Both the position numbers and the translations under genes were made by a program. The notes below the pieces were generated by a model. It was not told the DNA's origin and ran no database searches. It was given only the letters and a program-made list of their open reading frames with translations. Shown here piece by piece: positions 28,926-38,514 of a stretch of DNA of 64,000 nt. Source of the stretch: Bradyrhizobium sp. AZCC 1610 (GTDB lineage: Bacteria; Pseudomonadota; Alphaproteobacteria; Rhizobiales; Xanthobacteraceae); contig NZ_JAZHRR010000001.1 of the NCBI RefSeq assembly GCF_036924515.1, forward strand, positions 1,211,001 through 1,275,000. The letters run 5' to 3'. Each line of letters begins with the position of its first letter. The stretch's first letter is position 1.

Positions 28926-29435
28926 CTACTGACGCCGGGAGAAACTCTGTTGCTGTAGTGCATCATCTACTGTCATCGCGATCCAGCCAGGACCCGAAAG
29001 GCCCTGCTTTTTTGCCATGTCGTTGACCGCATCGACAATGTCGGGTGTGAGGGGTACGTTGATGATGACGTCCAAACCGCTGTCGAGGCTATAGACCAGC
29101 CTCGTTACCTGGCCGGAGAATCGCGCGACACGCCCAGCTTTTTCAGCATCGGTCAACGAGCCTTCTTGAACGACCATTGGACAGTAGGCACCGATAAGGT
29201 GATCAACTATCAGTCGTTTGGACATGCCCTCGCGCCGAAGGGTGGCGATAGTGGCGCTGAGTTGGCTTATATCGGACATTGCGTTGGCACCGGGGAGCAG
29301 GCCTTTGATCTGCTCGAGCTTGGCTGGAGTGTTTGGTTTGAATGGCGAAGGACATTCAAATTTGTCCGCACCGACAGCCGGTACAATCGTGAGCATGAAG
29401 AGAATGCTGCTCAGCAGCCGCAAAATTCTGGTCAT
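28926..29435 (-). CDS. Secreted protein, unknown function
   Basis: 169 residues. Signal peptide 1-23 (cleavage after VGA). The mature part has two Cys (FECPSPF, GAYCPMV), a region reading MSKRLIVDHLIGAYCPMVV, and a C-terminal segment VIINVPLTPDIVDAVNDMAKKQG. No family recognised. It converges on the short secreted gene at 28596 and lies downstream of the membrane fusion pair on the same strand with a 126-base gap. Confidence 0.65.
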   Translation of the reverse strand: MTRILRLLSSILFMLTIVPAVGADKFECPSPFKPNTPAKLEQIKGLLPGANAMSDISQLSATIATLRREGMSKRLIVDHLIGAYCPMVVQEGSLTDAEKAGRVARFSGQVTRLVYSLDSGLDVIINVPLTPDIVDAVNDMAKKQGLSGPGWIAMTVDDALQQQSFSRRQ

Positions 29436-29561
29436 GGCAAGCGACCTTCAATCTGCCCGCAATGTTTCAATTGTTCGCCCTGAGGCGTGGAGGCTGATGT
29501 TCCAACGCTCGAGGATAACGTAGACTCTCTTGACGAACCGAATGGCGTTAAAGCAGCCCCC

Positions 29562-30719
29562 TTAGATATCGAGCGGATAGACCCAGTTGAACCAGGAATG
29601 AGCGCGGATTGAGATCTTTCGAAGTACGGCCCATGCGCCATGCTCTCCCCCTGTATAGATTGCAGCCAAACCCTGCGCGCCTATCGGGAATTTGGATTGG
29701 TCAGCGTGGTCGAGTCGTATCTTCACGGCGTATTGCCCTTGGGGAACATTTGGCGGCGGCTGCTGGAATTTCGGGATGTCGTCGCTTGGCAAATACTGTC
29801 CTATGCCATTGCCGCGCCAGACGCTGTCAACAGTCCCGCGAAAGATTTGACCGGGATAAAGATCGAGGGCGACTTCAACCGGCTGCCCCGGCTTCACATA
29901 TTTGAGGTTCTCCTGGAAATATGTTGCGAGCAGATAGCGGTCTGCATCCGCAATAAATGCGGCGATGCCGCCGACCCGAAATGTGCCAGCCACCATTCCC
30001 GGGCGGACCTGAAGGTTGATGATATGACCGTCCTCCGGCGCCATCAGAGTAGTATTATCCAGATAGTATCGCGCGAGCTGAAGTTGCGACTCCATGTTTG
30101 CGACTGTTGTGTTGACGCCGTCAATCTCGGACTTGTATTGCAGGCGGGCGCGTTCGAGTTGGGCCAGTGCTGCATTGTTGGTTGCCTCCGCCGCATTCAC
30201 CTTGGTCAGCCACTCTTCCACCGTTTCTTCGCGCACCGCCTGCTCCTGTGCGAGCTTGTCGAAGATCCGCTTCTGATACTGAGCGTATTCCAGCTCCACC
30301 TTGGCCTTCTTCGCGCCTTGGGCCGCCGCGTCGACATCTGCCTTCAATACCTTGACGTTTTGCGTGGCCGCGGCGAGCTGCGCGGAGATCTGGTCGACCT
30401 TGTACTGGTAGGGACGGCGATCGAATTGAAACAGAGGCTGGCCCTTCTTGACGGCGGCACCTTCCTCGACAAGGACCCCCTCAACAAGCGTTGGCTCGGG
30501 GAGGCGCGGAACGAGCTGGATCGTTCGTTGAACGACGGTTGCATTGGCGGAATTCGGCGTAACGAATCGGAGGCCTATCACGAAGACAAGCAACAAATGG
30601 ACAACAAAGAAGCCGAAGATAACGCCCCAGCCAGGCGTAAGTCTGATGAGCTTGAATCGAAAAAAAACAAGCCAAAACACAAGTGACGCAAATGCAAGAA
30701 CGAGAAGAGCAACCATCAT
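29562..30719 (-). CDS. HlyD-family membrane fusion protein (YiaV-like)
   Basis: 385 residues. Two N-terminal membrane segments (3-22 and 31-51), a biotinyl-lipoyl-like domain (VEGVLVEEGAAVKKGQPLFQ), a long coiled-coil hairpin (about 115-215), then the second lipoyl half (LMAPEDGHIINLQVRPG) and a beta-barrel. This is the periplasmic adaptor fold that links inner membrane pumps to an outer membrane channel. The ATG overlaps the stop of the DUF3302 gene (ATGA), the same pairing as E. coli yiaW-yiaV. No pump gene is adjacent; the OprD-like porin follows upstream. Confidence 0.85.
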   Translation of the reverse strand: MMVALLVLAFASLVFWLVFFRFKLIRLTPGWGVIFGFFVVHLLLVFVIGLRFVTPNSANATVVQRTIQLVPRLPEPTLVEGVLVEEGAAVKKGQPLFQFDRRPYQYKVDQISAQLAAATQNVKVLKADVDAAAQGAKKAKVELEYAQYQKRIFDKLAQEQAVREETVEEWLTKVNAAEATNNAALAQLERARLQYKSEIDGVNTTVANMESQLQLARYYLDNTTLMAPEDGHIINLQVRPGMVAGTFRVGGIAAFIADADRYLLATYFQENLKYVKPGQPVEVALDLYPGQIFRGTVDSVWRGNGIGQYLPSDDIPKFQQPPPNVPQGQYAVKIRLDHADQSKFPIGAQGLAAIYTGGEHGAWAVLRKISIRAHSWFNWVYPLDI

Positions 30720-31081
30720 GGGGTAGACTCTCCTTGCTGCGTCTCCGGTGCCGTGAGGGCCGCCGGGGACTTGCCGGTCAATTTTGCGATCGTCGCTTCG
30801 GTTTCGGTCCTCCTCTCCTTTGGCAAATAGCGGACATCGATCACGGTTGTCGGCCTAAAGGCCCAGGCCAGCGCCTGAATCCACGGCACGACCGCCAAGA
30901 AGCCGACCCAGCCCATCAGATAGACCGCCTCAGCTTCGGGATGGTTGCGGGCGATGGCGATTCTCCCGGGAAGACCAAGCATAAACACAATGAATCCGAG
31001 CCCGACGGCGGTAAGGAAAAAAAGCGACAGGAAGGTTGCATAGTCCCAAAAGTCGAGGGAAAAACCCAACAAAGCTTCCAT
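30716..31081 (-). CDS. DUF3302 inner membrane protein (YiaW-like)
   Basis: 121 residues with two membrane segments (about 12-35 and 50-70) and a charged C-terminus ending EATIAKLTGKSPAALTAP. Sequence and context (overlapping the HlyD-family gene) match the DUF3302/YiaW family, of unknown function but usually paired with YiaV-type adaptors. The ATG at 31081 has GGAGG upstream; the frame opens earlier at 31135. A regulatory box lies 117 bases upstream. Confidence 0.8.
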   Translation of the reverse strand: MEALLGFSLDFWDYATFLSLFFLTAVGLGFIVFMLGLPGRIAIARNHPEAEAVYLMGWVGFLAVVPWIQALAWAFRPTTVIDVRYLPKERRTETEATIAKLTGKSPAALTAPETQQGESTP

Positions 31082-31418
31082 GGCGGGCGTTCCTCCGTGA
31101 TGGCAGAGCAGTACTTCCTGGCCGGCATCCATCACACAGCTAGTGTTTCGCTGACAAAGACAGCGGAAACCAATGATGTGCCGTGCTTTTTTCGCTGGCT
31201 ATGCAAATTCGGCGCGGTAGAAGAAAGTTTTAGAAACCTCGGGAAGCCCTCGCGTGAACGGGTCCGTGCTGGTTGGACTAGCCACGCGAAGTTCTCTCCA
31301 TGGAGCTTCGCCGCTGGCGCCAAGACGCTCTGACGAGGTGCGGCCGAGCGGAGAATGCTGAAATTGGATGACGAAAATCACACCAGGATTCTCTTCGCTT
31401 TACGAATGAACCATGGTC
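31082..31418. other. Intergenic region upstream of the YiaW/YiaV pair
   Basis: 337 bases between the OprD-like gene and the DUF3302 gene, both on the minus strand. It contains the box at 31199-31213 and no supported gene. Confidence 0.5.
31199..31213 (-). promoter_or_regulatory. GCCGAA-N3-GCATAG box (site 8)
   Basis: Exact match on the minus strand, spacer TTT, 117 bases before the ATG of the DUF3302 gene and reading toward it. Confidence 0.65.
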
Positions 31419-32846
31419 TCATCTTGGGGGTGGACGAAATAGCACGGTATAGTCGACCACGAACTGGAGCTCCGGTTGGGAATTGCGCACGTTACCTTGC
31501 TGCCAGACATTTGCGTATTGCATCTTGAGACGAAAACCCTTCCACGGGCCTTCCGTTGGACGATATTGTATCCAGAGGTCCAGCTCCTTCTGATCGGGTA
31601 TCCCCGCATTGGTGCTGCTGTTGATGGCGTCCCAGCCATACGTGTACCACGCCCCGGCGCTGAGGCCGGAAAGACCAACCGTTCCGAAGTCGTACGCTAT
31701 GCTGCCGCCGAAGGCCTTTTCATTCGCGTTCGTGAATAAGAGCTGCTGCATAGCGGTGTAATTGGGATTTGCACCGAACGGCGTATATAGACTGGAACCC
31801 CGACCGGTAATCGAACCGGCGACGAACAATGTCCATCCGGCATAAAGCATCTGCGCCTTCGCAGATGCCTGATAAGTCTCGAAAGGAGTGCCCGTGAGCA
31901 GGTTGGCACCAACGCTTCGTTGATCGATGCCGTTCGCGCCGATGATCCAATTCGGAACCCAGTTTGGCTGCCTGAAGTCGTACTCTACCTGAGCGAAGCC
32001 CGTGTTTAGAAAGTCTTGGACGTTGTAGTCCATGGCGGCAAGCGAGAGCCCGGTAACCGGCCGGTATCGGACCATCCCGAAGGCCGCGCCGTGGTTGACG
32101 ACATTGTTGCCAGTCACAACATCCGACATGGAAATGAAAGTATTCCAGTCTCGCTGTTTCATATTCCAGAGGTAACCGACCGAGTAATCGTAGTTTCGAT
32201 CCCTGTCCGGTAGCGAGACCAAAGTGGCGGCTTCAAACGTATTGGGCACCATTCGGTTGTCTTGCGGATTGATGAGAGGGGTGTCCACCAACTGGCGACC
32301 ACCTCGAAATTCCTGGTCCCCAACCTGCGCGCGGCCATATATCTGCCCAAGCACACCGATCGAATTTTGGACTGGAGCCAACAGCTTTGTGCCACCTTCG
32401 TCGAACGGGGCGAAAATGGGTTGCGAGGTATAGGCCGCTGCGTGTACCCCGAACACGTCACCGATAAGCCCCGATCTAAATGCCAGCCAACCACCGGCTG
32501 CCCAAGCTTGCGACTTCGACCCATTGAAATTGCTGCTCGTAAAATCGAACGTTCGGGCCACAAATTGCAAATAGGAATCGCGAAAGAACGCCGGAGTTTC
32601 GGCCGAATATTGCCAGTAGACCTCGTTCATAAAAGGTTGAGGCGGGACTTTTTTCACATTCCAGCTGAAGCGATCCTGGTCTGCGAGCTCAATGTGCGAG
32701 TCAGGTAGGAGTTGCTGCGCCTCGGGCAGGAGTTGTTGCGCCTGGGATTGCGCAATCATACCGACTGATCCGACGAATATCTCGATCCCGCCGGCAGCAA
32801 GCAGCCCTATCGAAACATGACTTCGAAGAGGGGGGCATTTCGGCAT
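31419..32846 (-). CDS. OprD-family outer membrane porin
   Basis: 475 residues. N-terminal signal peptide (about 1-37) followed by a short tandem repeat (QQLLPEA / QQLLPDS). The barrel includes YLQFVARTFDFTSSNFNGSKSQ and GGRQLVDTPLINPQDNRMVP, which resemble the OprD family's substrate-channel motifs, and ends with aromatic FVVDYTVLFRP. OprD-type porins take up small carboxylates, amino acids or aromatic acids. It lies beside the respiratory module on the same strand with a 245-base gap to the cytochrome gene. Confidence 0.8.
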   Translation of the reverse strand: MPKCPPLRSHVSIGLLAAGGIEIFVGSVGMIAQSQAQQLLPEAQQLLPDSHIELADQDRFSWNVKKVPPQPFMNEVYWQYSAETPAFFRDSYLQFVARTFDFTSSNFNGSKSQAWAAGGWLAFRSGLIGDVFGVHAAAYTSQPIFAPFDEGGTKLLAPVQNSIGVLGQIYGRAQVGDQEFRGGRQLVDTPLINPQDNRMVPNTFEAATLVSLPDRDRNYDYSVGYLWNMKQRDWNTFISMSDVVTGNNVVNHGAAFGMVRYRPVTGLSLAAMDYNVQDFLNTGFAQVEYDFRQPNWVPNWIIGANGIDQRSVGANLLTGTPFETYQASAKAQMLYAGWTLFVAGSITGRGSSLYTPFGANPNYTAMQQLLFTNANEKAFGGSIAYDFGTVGLSGLSAGAWYTYGWDAINSSTNAGIPDQKELDLWIQYRPTEGPWKGFRLKMQYANVWQQGNVRNSQPELQFVVDYTVLFRPPPR

Positions 32847-33091
32847 GACCGCAGCAGCCTCCTAGTCACCACCCTTGGTACTCCAGATCAAACCGCTAGA
32901 AAAGCTCCGCTGAGGTGATATCCGCAAGCAAGGTCGCGCTCGAATCAACCCTTTGATGGAAGGTTAAGCTCAAAGCCCGAACCCGAACCGGAATTGCAAA
33001 GGCATAGTGGCCTTCCGCGCACGGTCCATCGAACTAGCTGCTGATCCGTTCCATCTCTCTAAGCGATCAGCCTTTCGCTCTGCCTTTTCTT

Positions 33092-33907
33092 CTAGCGTCC
33101 AACGTCGTTGCTAACGTTCGAGTAGTAGGCAGCGAGCATCGCGATCTCCTCGCCTGTCAATTGGCGGGCAATGGTACGCATCTGCTCGCTGATGTCGTTG
33201 CGTCGATCGCCATTCTTAAATAACTGCAATTGTAGCTCGAGATAGGCCCGCTGCTGACCCTTCAGTCCGGGAGCTCCAGGTGTGAGGCCAACCGGTCCAT
33301 GACAGGCCGCGCAAGGTGCGATCCCCCGGAGCGGGTCGCCGACTTCGATCAAGCGACGCATGGCCGTGTCAGCCGGTCCTTCGCTCAAAGCGCCCTTTTG
33401 ACTGGGCAGCGACGCATAGTATGCGGAAAGATCGATCAGGTTCTCCTCCGACAATGGAGAAACATACACCCCCATCACGGCTGGGTATCGCTTGCCGCTT
33501 CTGAAATCCTCCAGCTGTTTGTAGATGGCGGCCGCGCTTTGACCAGCCAGATTTGGAATCGCAGCATCTGTGCTTATCCCGTCGGCGCCATGGCAATTGT
33601 TGCAGGTCGTGGCGATCGCCGCGCCACCAATCGAGTCGCCTTGTTCGAGCTTTTGCCGCGTCGCGGTCGTCCACGCAACCGCCGAAGCAGGCCGTCCCGC
33701 CACCGGTTTGGATGCGGATGCGTTACCGTCGGGCAGGCCGATGGCGCGGCAAATAGCGCTCCACAGGTCGAGCCCGTTGGCACCTCGCTGAGCGGAGGGA
33801 AGCCAGATGAAGCCAACAACGAGCGCAAGGACAAAAAGCCCCGCGGTTGCGCCAATCGAAATGGCGAACCTGGAATCGCGCAGAGGTGGCTGATCACCGT
33901 CGGTCAT
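33092..33907 (-). CDS. Diheme cytochrome c (c4-like), membrane anchored
   Basis: 271 residues. One N-terminal membrane anchor (about 15-35) and two class I cytochrome domains with CNNCH and CAACH heme motifs and the repeated AYYASLP / AYYSNV ends typical of c4. It probably carries electrons to the ba3 oxidase encoded immediately upstream, whose stop it overlaps by 14 bases. The frame extends to 33976, but MTDGDQPP at 33907 is the better start since it leaves a short cytoplasmic head before the anchor. Confidence 0.88.
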   Translation of the reverse strand: MTDGDQPPLRDSRFAISIGATAGLFVLALVVGFIWLPSAQRGANGLDLWSAICRAIGLPDGNASASKPVAGRPASAVAWTTATRQKLEQGDSIGGAAIATTCNNCHGADGISTDAAIPNLAGQSAAAIYKQLEDFRSGKRYPAVMGVYVSPLSEENLIDLSAYYASLPSQKGALSEGPADTAMRRLIEVGDPLRGIAPCAACHGPVGLTPGAPGLKGQQRAYLELQLQLFKNGDRRNDISEQMRTIARQLTGEEIAMLAAYYSNVSNDVGR

Positions 33908-35558
33908 TTTGCGAAACCGGGAAAGCGGGTACGGCAGATTTGCCGAGAAATGCAAACTGCGCCAGCGGATAGCCATAGTTTGCGACGGTCAAGGCCAACA
34001 CAAGCAGCGCCCATATCCCGAAGCTGTTCAGCGATTTCGGCAGCCGGCGCGGCGGGTTGATCGCGAGCGAAAATTTAAGAGGTGAGATGGCGGCGGCGGG
34101 TCCGCGATGCGACGCTAGCAGCACGCCGATGAACAAAGCCGCCGAGAAGACGAGAACGAAACCGCCGATCGCCGATACACTGACCCAAATACCCTGCGAA
34201 GCCAACGCAGGATTGCTGAAATCGTAGTAAGCCATGCGACGAGGTTGGCCCATGACCCCGACAAGATGCCACGGGAGGGTGACGAGCAGCATCCCGACAG
34301 ACCAGGTCCACAATTGAAGCCGAACAAGGTTTGGGGCTGCAAGCGGCCGGCCCGTCAATCGAGGCCAAAGCTCGTATGCGATTGCAAAGTACATGATAAC
34401 GACCGCTCCACCGTAGATCAGGTGAAAATGGCCAGTAACCCATTGCGTATTGTGGACCGTCGAATTCAGTACGTAGCTCATGTTGATGATTCCGCTCGCG
34501 CCGCCAAGTCCCAGCATGACCATTGAAAACCCCGACGCGAGCACGAACGGACGGTCCCACGGCAATGCGGCGATCCAGCCGAACAGGCCTCGGCCGCCGC
34601 GCAGCCGGCCGGCAATTTCAAGGGAGGCGCAGATCGTGAAAATCGTGAGCAGGGTTGGCACCGCGACCATTCCGGTGAACACGGCATGAAGAAACTTGAA
34701 GCCAGCCCCGATCTGGGGATCGACAAACAGGTGATGAATGCCGATGGGCATCGAAAAGACCAGGAGTTGCAGGAACGCGATGCGTCCCATCTTGTCGCTG
34801 TACAAGCGACCGTCGGCGGCCTGCGGCAACAAGACGTAGAACGAGATGTAGGTCGGTATCAGCCAGAAATAGACGATGGCATGAAGCGTCCAGGAAAATA
34901 GCACCCGGGCAAGTCCGGGGTCGACCGTCGGTGTCCAGCCGTAGGCATTGGGTAGAATGAGGAAGGCGATCTCTGCGCTTACGCCAAGTGATGTCCACCC
35001 CCAAAGCAGGGCTCCCACGGTCGTGGCAAACATCGCCAGAGGAACCGGTAGGCCGGGATGATCGACTTTCCAGCGCCAGAAATGCCAAACCATAAGCCCG
35101 ATCCAAATCCACGAGCCAACAACGGCGAGCAGAACGCCAAGATAGTAGTAAGAGCTCCCTAGCATGGGTGGATAGAACGTGTAGAGGACAGTTGCGTTTC
35201 CCGCGGCGACTGTCGCGAGGGCCATCGCCGCCCCGGCCATCACAAGCAGAAACGAAACCCAGGCAAGCGACAGGCCGCGCATCGGCCGGCCGAGCGATAC
35301 CGCGCAAACCGCATAGCCGAACCCCATCGCCACCAGCGTCGGAAAGACATAGGCGAAGGTTGTGCCGTGCGCTGTGACAGCGCGGTAATACAGTTCCGGA
35401 GGCACCCAATGGTGGAGGGGACTCCGGACCAGCATTTGCCACGCACCAAGCGGAATCGCGACCGCGAAGGCGGCAAACGCGGCCCAGAAGTGGGCAAGGA
35501 CAAGACGACTGCTACCGTACACAGGACGCTCTTGGTTGGCCGCCGTAGGATTTTTCAA
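33894..35558 (-). CDS. ba3-type cytochrome oxidase, subunit I
   Basis: 554 residues, about 13-14 membrane spans. Heme-copper ligands are all visible: His in TAHGTT (low-spin heme), His in WTLHAIVYFWLIP and the pair in GIHHLFVDPQ (CuB), and the two His of TGHFHLIYGG (high-spin and low-spin heme). The form WTLHAIVYFW departs from the more common GHPxVYFW. Overall it fits the B-type (ba3) oxidases, terminal electron acceptors that reduce O2 and pump protons. It overlaps the subunit II gene by 47 bases. Confidence 0.92.
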   Translation of the reverse strand: MKNPTAANQERPVYGSSRLVLAHFWAAFAAFAVAIPLGAWQMLVRSPLHHWVPPELYYRAVTAHGTTFAYVFPTLVAMGFGYAVCAVSLGRPMRGLSLAWVSFLLVMAGAAMALATVAAGNATVLYTFYPPMLGSSYYYLGVLLAVVGSWIWIGLMVWHFWRWKVDHPGLPVPLAMFATTVGALLWGWTSLGVSAEIAFLILPNAYGWTPTVDPGLARVLFSWTLHAIVYFWLIPTYISFYVLLPQAADGRLYSDKMGRIAFLQLLVFSMPIGIHHLFVDPQIGAGFKFLHAVFTGMVAVPTLLTIFTICASLEIAGRLRGGRGLFGWIAALPWDRPFVLASGFSMVMLGLGGASGIINMSYVLNSTVHNTQWVTGHFHLIYGGAVVIMYFAIAYELWPRLTGRPLAAPNLVRLQLWTWSVGMLLVTLPWHLVGVMGQPRRMAYYDFSNPALASQGIWVSVSAIGGFVLVFSAALFIGVLLASHRGPAAAISPLKFSLAINPPRRLPKSLNSFGIWALLVLALTVANYGYPLAQFAFLGKSAVPAFPVSQNDRR

Positions 35559-36060
35559 ACTCTCGTCGGTCGACGACCTTGACGTGTGCCCACATACTGT
35601 CGTGACCGACGCTGCAATACTCGTGACAAGGCATCAAGTGATCTCTCGCGCTATTGAACCGGGTTCGCACTTCTGCGACGAAGCCCGGCACCACCATGCT
35701 GTTCACATTTGTATCCGTGATGAGAAATCCGTGCACGACGTCGGGGCTGGTTACACGAAAGACGACTGGAGTCTGCGCAGGAACGACCATACAGGAGGGC
35801 ACAAACGAGTATTGCTGCGCAATGACGCGTACAATCACTGAGCCGTCAGGCTGAACCGCCGTACCAAGATTCTCCTCCACGAATTCGCCGGCAAGATGGA
35901 GACGGCTGGCGTCAATCGTTTCAACATTCGACGGAGGCTGGGCGGTGAAATGCACACTGCTGAAGATAATCGCAGCGAACACGAAACCAATGACGCCAGC
36001 AACGACGTAGGCCCACCGCCGTTCCGACTCCTCGATGGCATCATGAGGAAGTGTGCTCAT
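35512..36060 (-). CDS. ba3-type cytochrome oxidase, subunit II
   Basis: 182 residues: an N-terminal membrane anchor (about 18-38) and a cupredoxin domain with a complete binuclear CuA site (CHEYCSVGHDSMW: two Cys, His, Met; the other His in VVHGFLI). It receives electrons from cytochrome c. The frame is open to 36225 but the start at 36060 overlaps the stop of the preceding small gene (ATGA) and gives the right anchor. The single anchor is typical of ba3 oxidases. Confidence 0.9.
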   Translation of the reverse strand: MSTLPHDAIEESERRWAYVVAGVIGFVFAAIIFSSVHFTAQPPSNVETIDASRLHLAGEFVEENLGTAVQPDGSVIVRVIAQQYSFVPSCMVVPAQTPVVFRVTSPDVVHGFLITDTNVNSMVVPGFVAEVRTRFNSARDHLMPCHEYCSVGHDSMWAHVKVVDRREFEKSYGGQPRASCVR

Positions 36061-36272
36061 CCAACTTGGCCCCGCGGCACAAAAATGAAGAAATAGAAAG
36101 CAATCCAGATAGCAATCAGCGCTGCCACCGAGAGTCCCGCAACCAAAAACGCGCCGCGAGGCCCCTTCGCTGCTATCGCCAGGACTTCGTCGTCGTTGCC
36201 ATGGAACGCCACGTTCTCGCGGCAAAAAGCTGCCGAGACGTGGTCTTCGACTCGGTTGTCTGATCTCGGCAT
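36057..36272 (-). CDS. Small single-span subunit of the ba3 oxidase
   Basis: 71 residues with one C-terminal membrane segment (AFLVAGLSVAALIAIWIAFYFFIFVP). The size and place, directly before and overlapping subunit II, match the small subunit IIa-type proteins of ba3 oxidases. The soluble N-terminal 35 residues contain one Cys and two His but no clear cofactor motif. Assignment rests on context. Confidence 0.65.
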   Translation of the reverse strand: MPRSDNRVEDHVSAAFCRENVAFHGNDDEVLAIAAKGPRGAFLVAGLSVAALIAIWIAFYFFIFVPRGQVG

Positions 36273-36285
36273 GGATTCCCTCCGG

Positions 36286-38514
36286 TTATCCGGGCTTTGC
36301 GAGTTTCAATGCTGCCAACACCTGGGCGGGCCTAAACGGAATCGAACGCAGGCGCGCGCCCGTCGCGTCGAAAACCGCATTCGCGATTGCCGAGGGCACA
36401 ACGGCCGTTGTGGGTTCACCTGCGCCCCAAGGAACTTCGTTGGGCCGATCAATCAAATCGATGACGACATCGGGTACATTGGGAAAGGTCAGAATCGGGT
36501 AACTTCCCCAATTGAGACTGGTGACGGCGCTTCGGCTGAATGTCACTTTCTCGATGAGTGTGCGACTGACCGTCTGTACGATATTCCCCTCGATCTGATT
36601 GCGCAGCCCGTCGGGGTTGATGATCTGGCCACAGTCGTGCACAGCAAATACACGATCGACCTTGATCGCGCCCGTGGTACGATTGACCGTCACATCGGCG
36701 ACGATCGCGACATAGGTCCGCACCAGCTCATACTTCACGTAGGAAACACCGCGTCCGTGCGCGAGTGGACCGGCATCGCGCGAACGCGTGCCACGGGGCT
36801 CCCACTTCGCGAGCTTTCGCAACCGCTCGAGCAGTTCAAGCCCGCGCTGATCGGTCAGATAGCGCGTTCGAATCTCAAAAGGATCGATCGCCGTGTCGGC
36901 GGCGATCTCGTCAAGGAAGCTCTCGTTGGCAAAGGTATTTTGCAGGCGACCCGGCGCGCGTATCCACGCCGCGGGTAACGGTTCGTCGGCGAGCCAGCGT
37001 GCGGTCAACTTGCTGTTGACAAAGTTGTACGGGATTCCCAGTCCTGCATTGTAGAGCCCGGCGCCTGAGCCGAACTTCGGGAGCTTTGCGAGCACCGCCG
37101 CGAGCAGCGTTGCGCCAGAACGTTGCATCGGTTGTAGGTTCAGAAATACGTCGGCTTCCCACCTGGTGACCTGGCCTTCGCTGTCTACGTCGGCGCTGTA
37201 GTCGAGCAGGACCGGCGGGCACTTCGGATCCCAGCCGTGCTCGTCGGCGCGCATCCATTGTAGCCGTACCGGACGGCCTATCATTGTTGCGATTAATGCT
37301 GCTTCGGAAGAGCAGTCATCGGAACCATTCCGGCCATAGCAGCCCGCCCCCTCGACAAAAATGCAGCGGATGCGCTCCGGTGGCAGCTGCAGCATGGTGG
37401 CAAGTTGCGGACGCAGCAGATGGCACGCCTGCGTGGGGGTCCAGACAGTGAGAAAACCGTCCTTGAAGTCGGCCACCGCGCAAGATGGGCCAATCGATCC
37501 GTGCGTATTCATCGTCATGTCATAGGTGGCCTGCAGCGTTCGGCCGCCTGGCTTTCGCGCCTCGCTGGCATTGCCGGTGCTCTGCAACACTTCTGTGCGG
37601 TTGATTTTCGCGTTGCGCACCCACTCAAAGAGCCTGGATTCGTCGGGCAAGCCGGCCCAGGCGGACCATGTTGCGACGATCGCCGTCGACGCTCTGATTG
37701 CGGCCCATTCGTCGGTCGCCACGACGGCGAGAAAATTGCCCTTGCGAACAGCGCGCACATAGCCGGGGATTTTCCGACAGGCATCGTCGTTCCATCGTTC
37801 GAGCGTTGCCCCGACGGCGGCAGGGTGAACCACACGCGCATGCAGCATGCCGGGTAGCTTGTGGTCCTGGACGAAGTTGAATGTCCCGAAGATTTTGGCG
37901 GGAATGTCGCGGCGAGGCACAGACGTGCCCACGATGGTGTAGTCCTTTGGGTCCCTCAGCGGCGCCGCGGGATCGATTTTCATTGCAAGCTTTTGCTCGC
38001 CGATGAGTTGCGCATACGAAAGCTTGTTGCCACCGGCCCGCGATGTGACCAGTCCATCCTGGACCGTCAAAGTGTCCTTCGCCACCTTGAGATTGTCTGC
38101 AGCTCGCTGCAGGAGCGCCTCGCGCGCAGTGGCCGCAGCCCGCCTGATCTGCATGCCGCCGTCCTGTATCGACAAGCTGGCATAGGTCGGTCCTTGGTTG
38201 GGCGTGAGCTGGGTATCGCCCTGGATCATTGTTACGCGATCGAGCGATACGGACAGCTCTTCGGCGGCGATCTGGGCGATCGCCGTGATCGCGCCGGTTC
38301 CGAGCTCAACCTTTCCCGAATAGATCGTGACCTTGCCCGTCGCGTCGATCGAGATGAAGCCGGCGACTTCGTCGGCAGCGACGGTCTTGTCGGCCGGGCG
38401 CGCCGCTTCAGCCCGGATCGATTGTGAGGTGACGGCAAACGTCACCACGAGCGCGCCCCCCTGGGCCAGAAGAGCGCGGCGAGAAAGCAGCGTGTGGGCG
38501 GCCTGTGCTGTCAC
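36286..38514 (-). CDS. Molybdenum hydroxylase large subunit, Tat-exported
   Basis: 742 residues starting at GTG 38514 (overlapping the 2Fe-2S gene stop, GTGA). The N-terminus carries a twin-arginine signal (SRRALLAQGGALVVTFAV). The body is the aldehyde-oxidase/xanthine-dehydrogenase fold of the IorB type (isoquinoline 1-oxidoreductase large subunit), with the catalytic Glu in WGAGEPTTAVV and a molybdopterin-cytosine contact region near GAGCYGRNGSDDC. Such two-subunit periplasmic enzymes oxidise aldehydes or N-heterocycles and pass electrons to cytochrome c instead of NAD. Cytochrome c genes lie on both sides, consistent with that. Confidence 0.88.
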   Translation of the reverse strand: MTAQAAHTLLSRRALLAQGGALVVTFAVTSQSIRAEAARPADKTVAADEVAGFISIDATGKVTIYSGKVELGTGAITAIAQIAAEELSVSLDRVTMIQGDTQLTPNQGPTYASLSIQDGGMQIRRAAATAREALLQRAADNLKVAKDTLTVQDGLVTSRAGGNKLSYAQLIGEQKLAMKIDPAAPLRDPKDYTIVGTSVPRRDIPAKIFGTFNFVQDHKLPGMLHARVVHPAAVGATLERWNDDACRKIPGYVRAVRKGNFLAVVATDEWAAIRASTAIVATWSAWAGLPDESRLFEWVRNAKINRTEVLQSTGNASEARKPGGRTLQATYDMTMNTHGSIGPSCAVADFKDGFLTVWTPTQACHLLRPQLATMLQLPPERIRCIFVEGAGCYGRNGSDDCSSEAALIATMIGRPVRLQWMRADEHGWDPKCPPVLLDYSADVDSEGQVTRWEADVFLNLQPMQRSGATLLAAVLAKLPKFGSGAGLYNAGLGIPYNFVNSKLTARWLADEPLPAAWIRAPGRLQNTFANESFLDEIAADTAIDPFEIRTRYLTDQRGLELLERLRKLAKWEPRGTRSRDAGPLAHGRGVSYVKYELVRTYVAIVADVTVNRTTGAIKVDRVFAVHDCGQIINPDGLRNQIEGNIVQTVSRTLIEKVTFSRSAVTSLNWGSYPILTFPNVPDVVIDLIDRPNEVPWGAGEPTTAVVPSAIANAVFDATGARLRSIPFRPAQVLAALKLAKPG

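Noticed and set aside
29640..30686. Long open frame on the plus strand opposite the membrane fusion gene (348 codons)
   Set aside because: Antisense shadow of a well-recognised HlyD-family gene; no ribosome binding site and no protein-like motifs.
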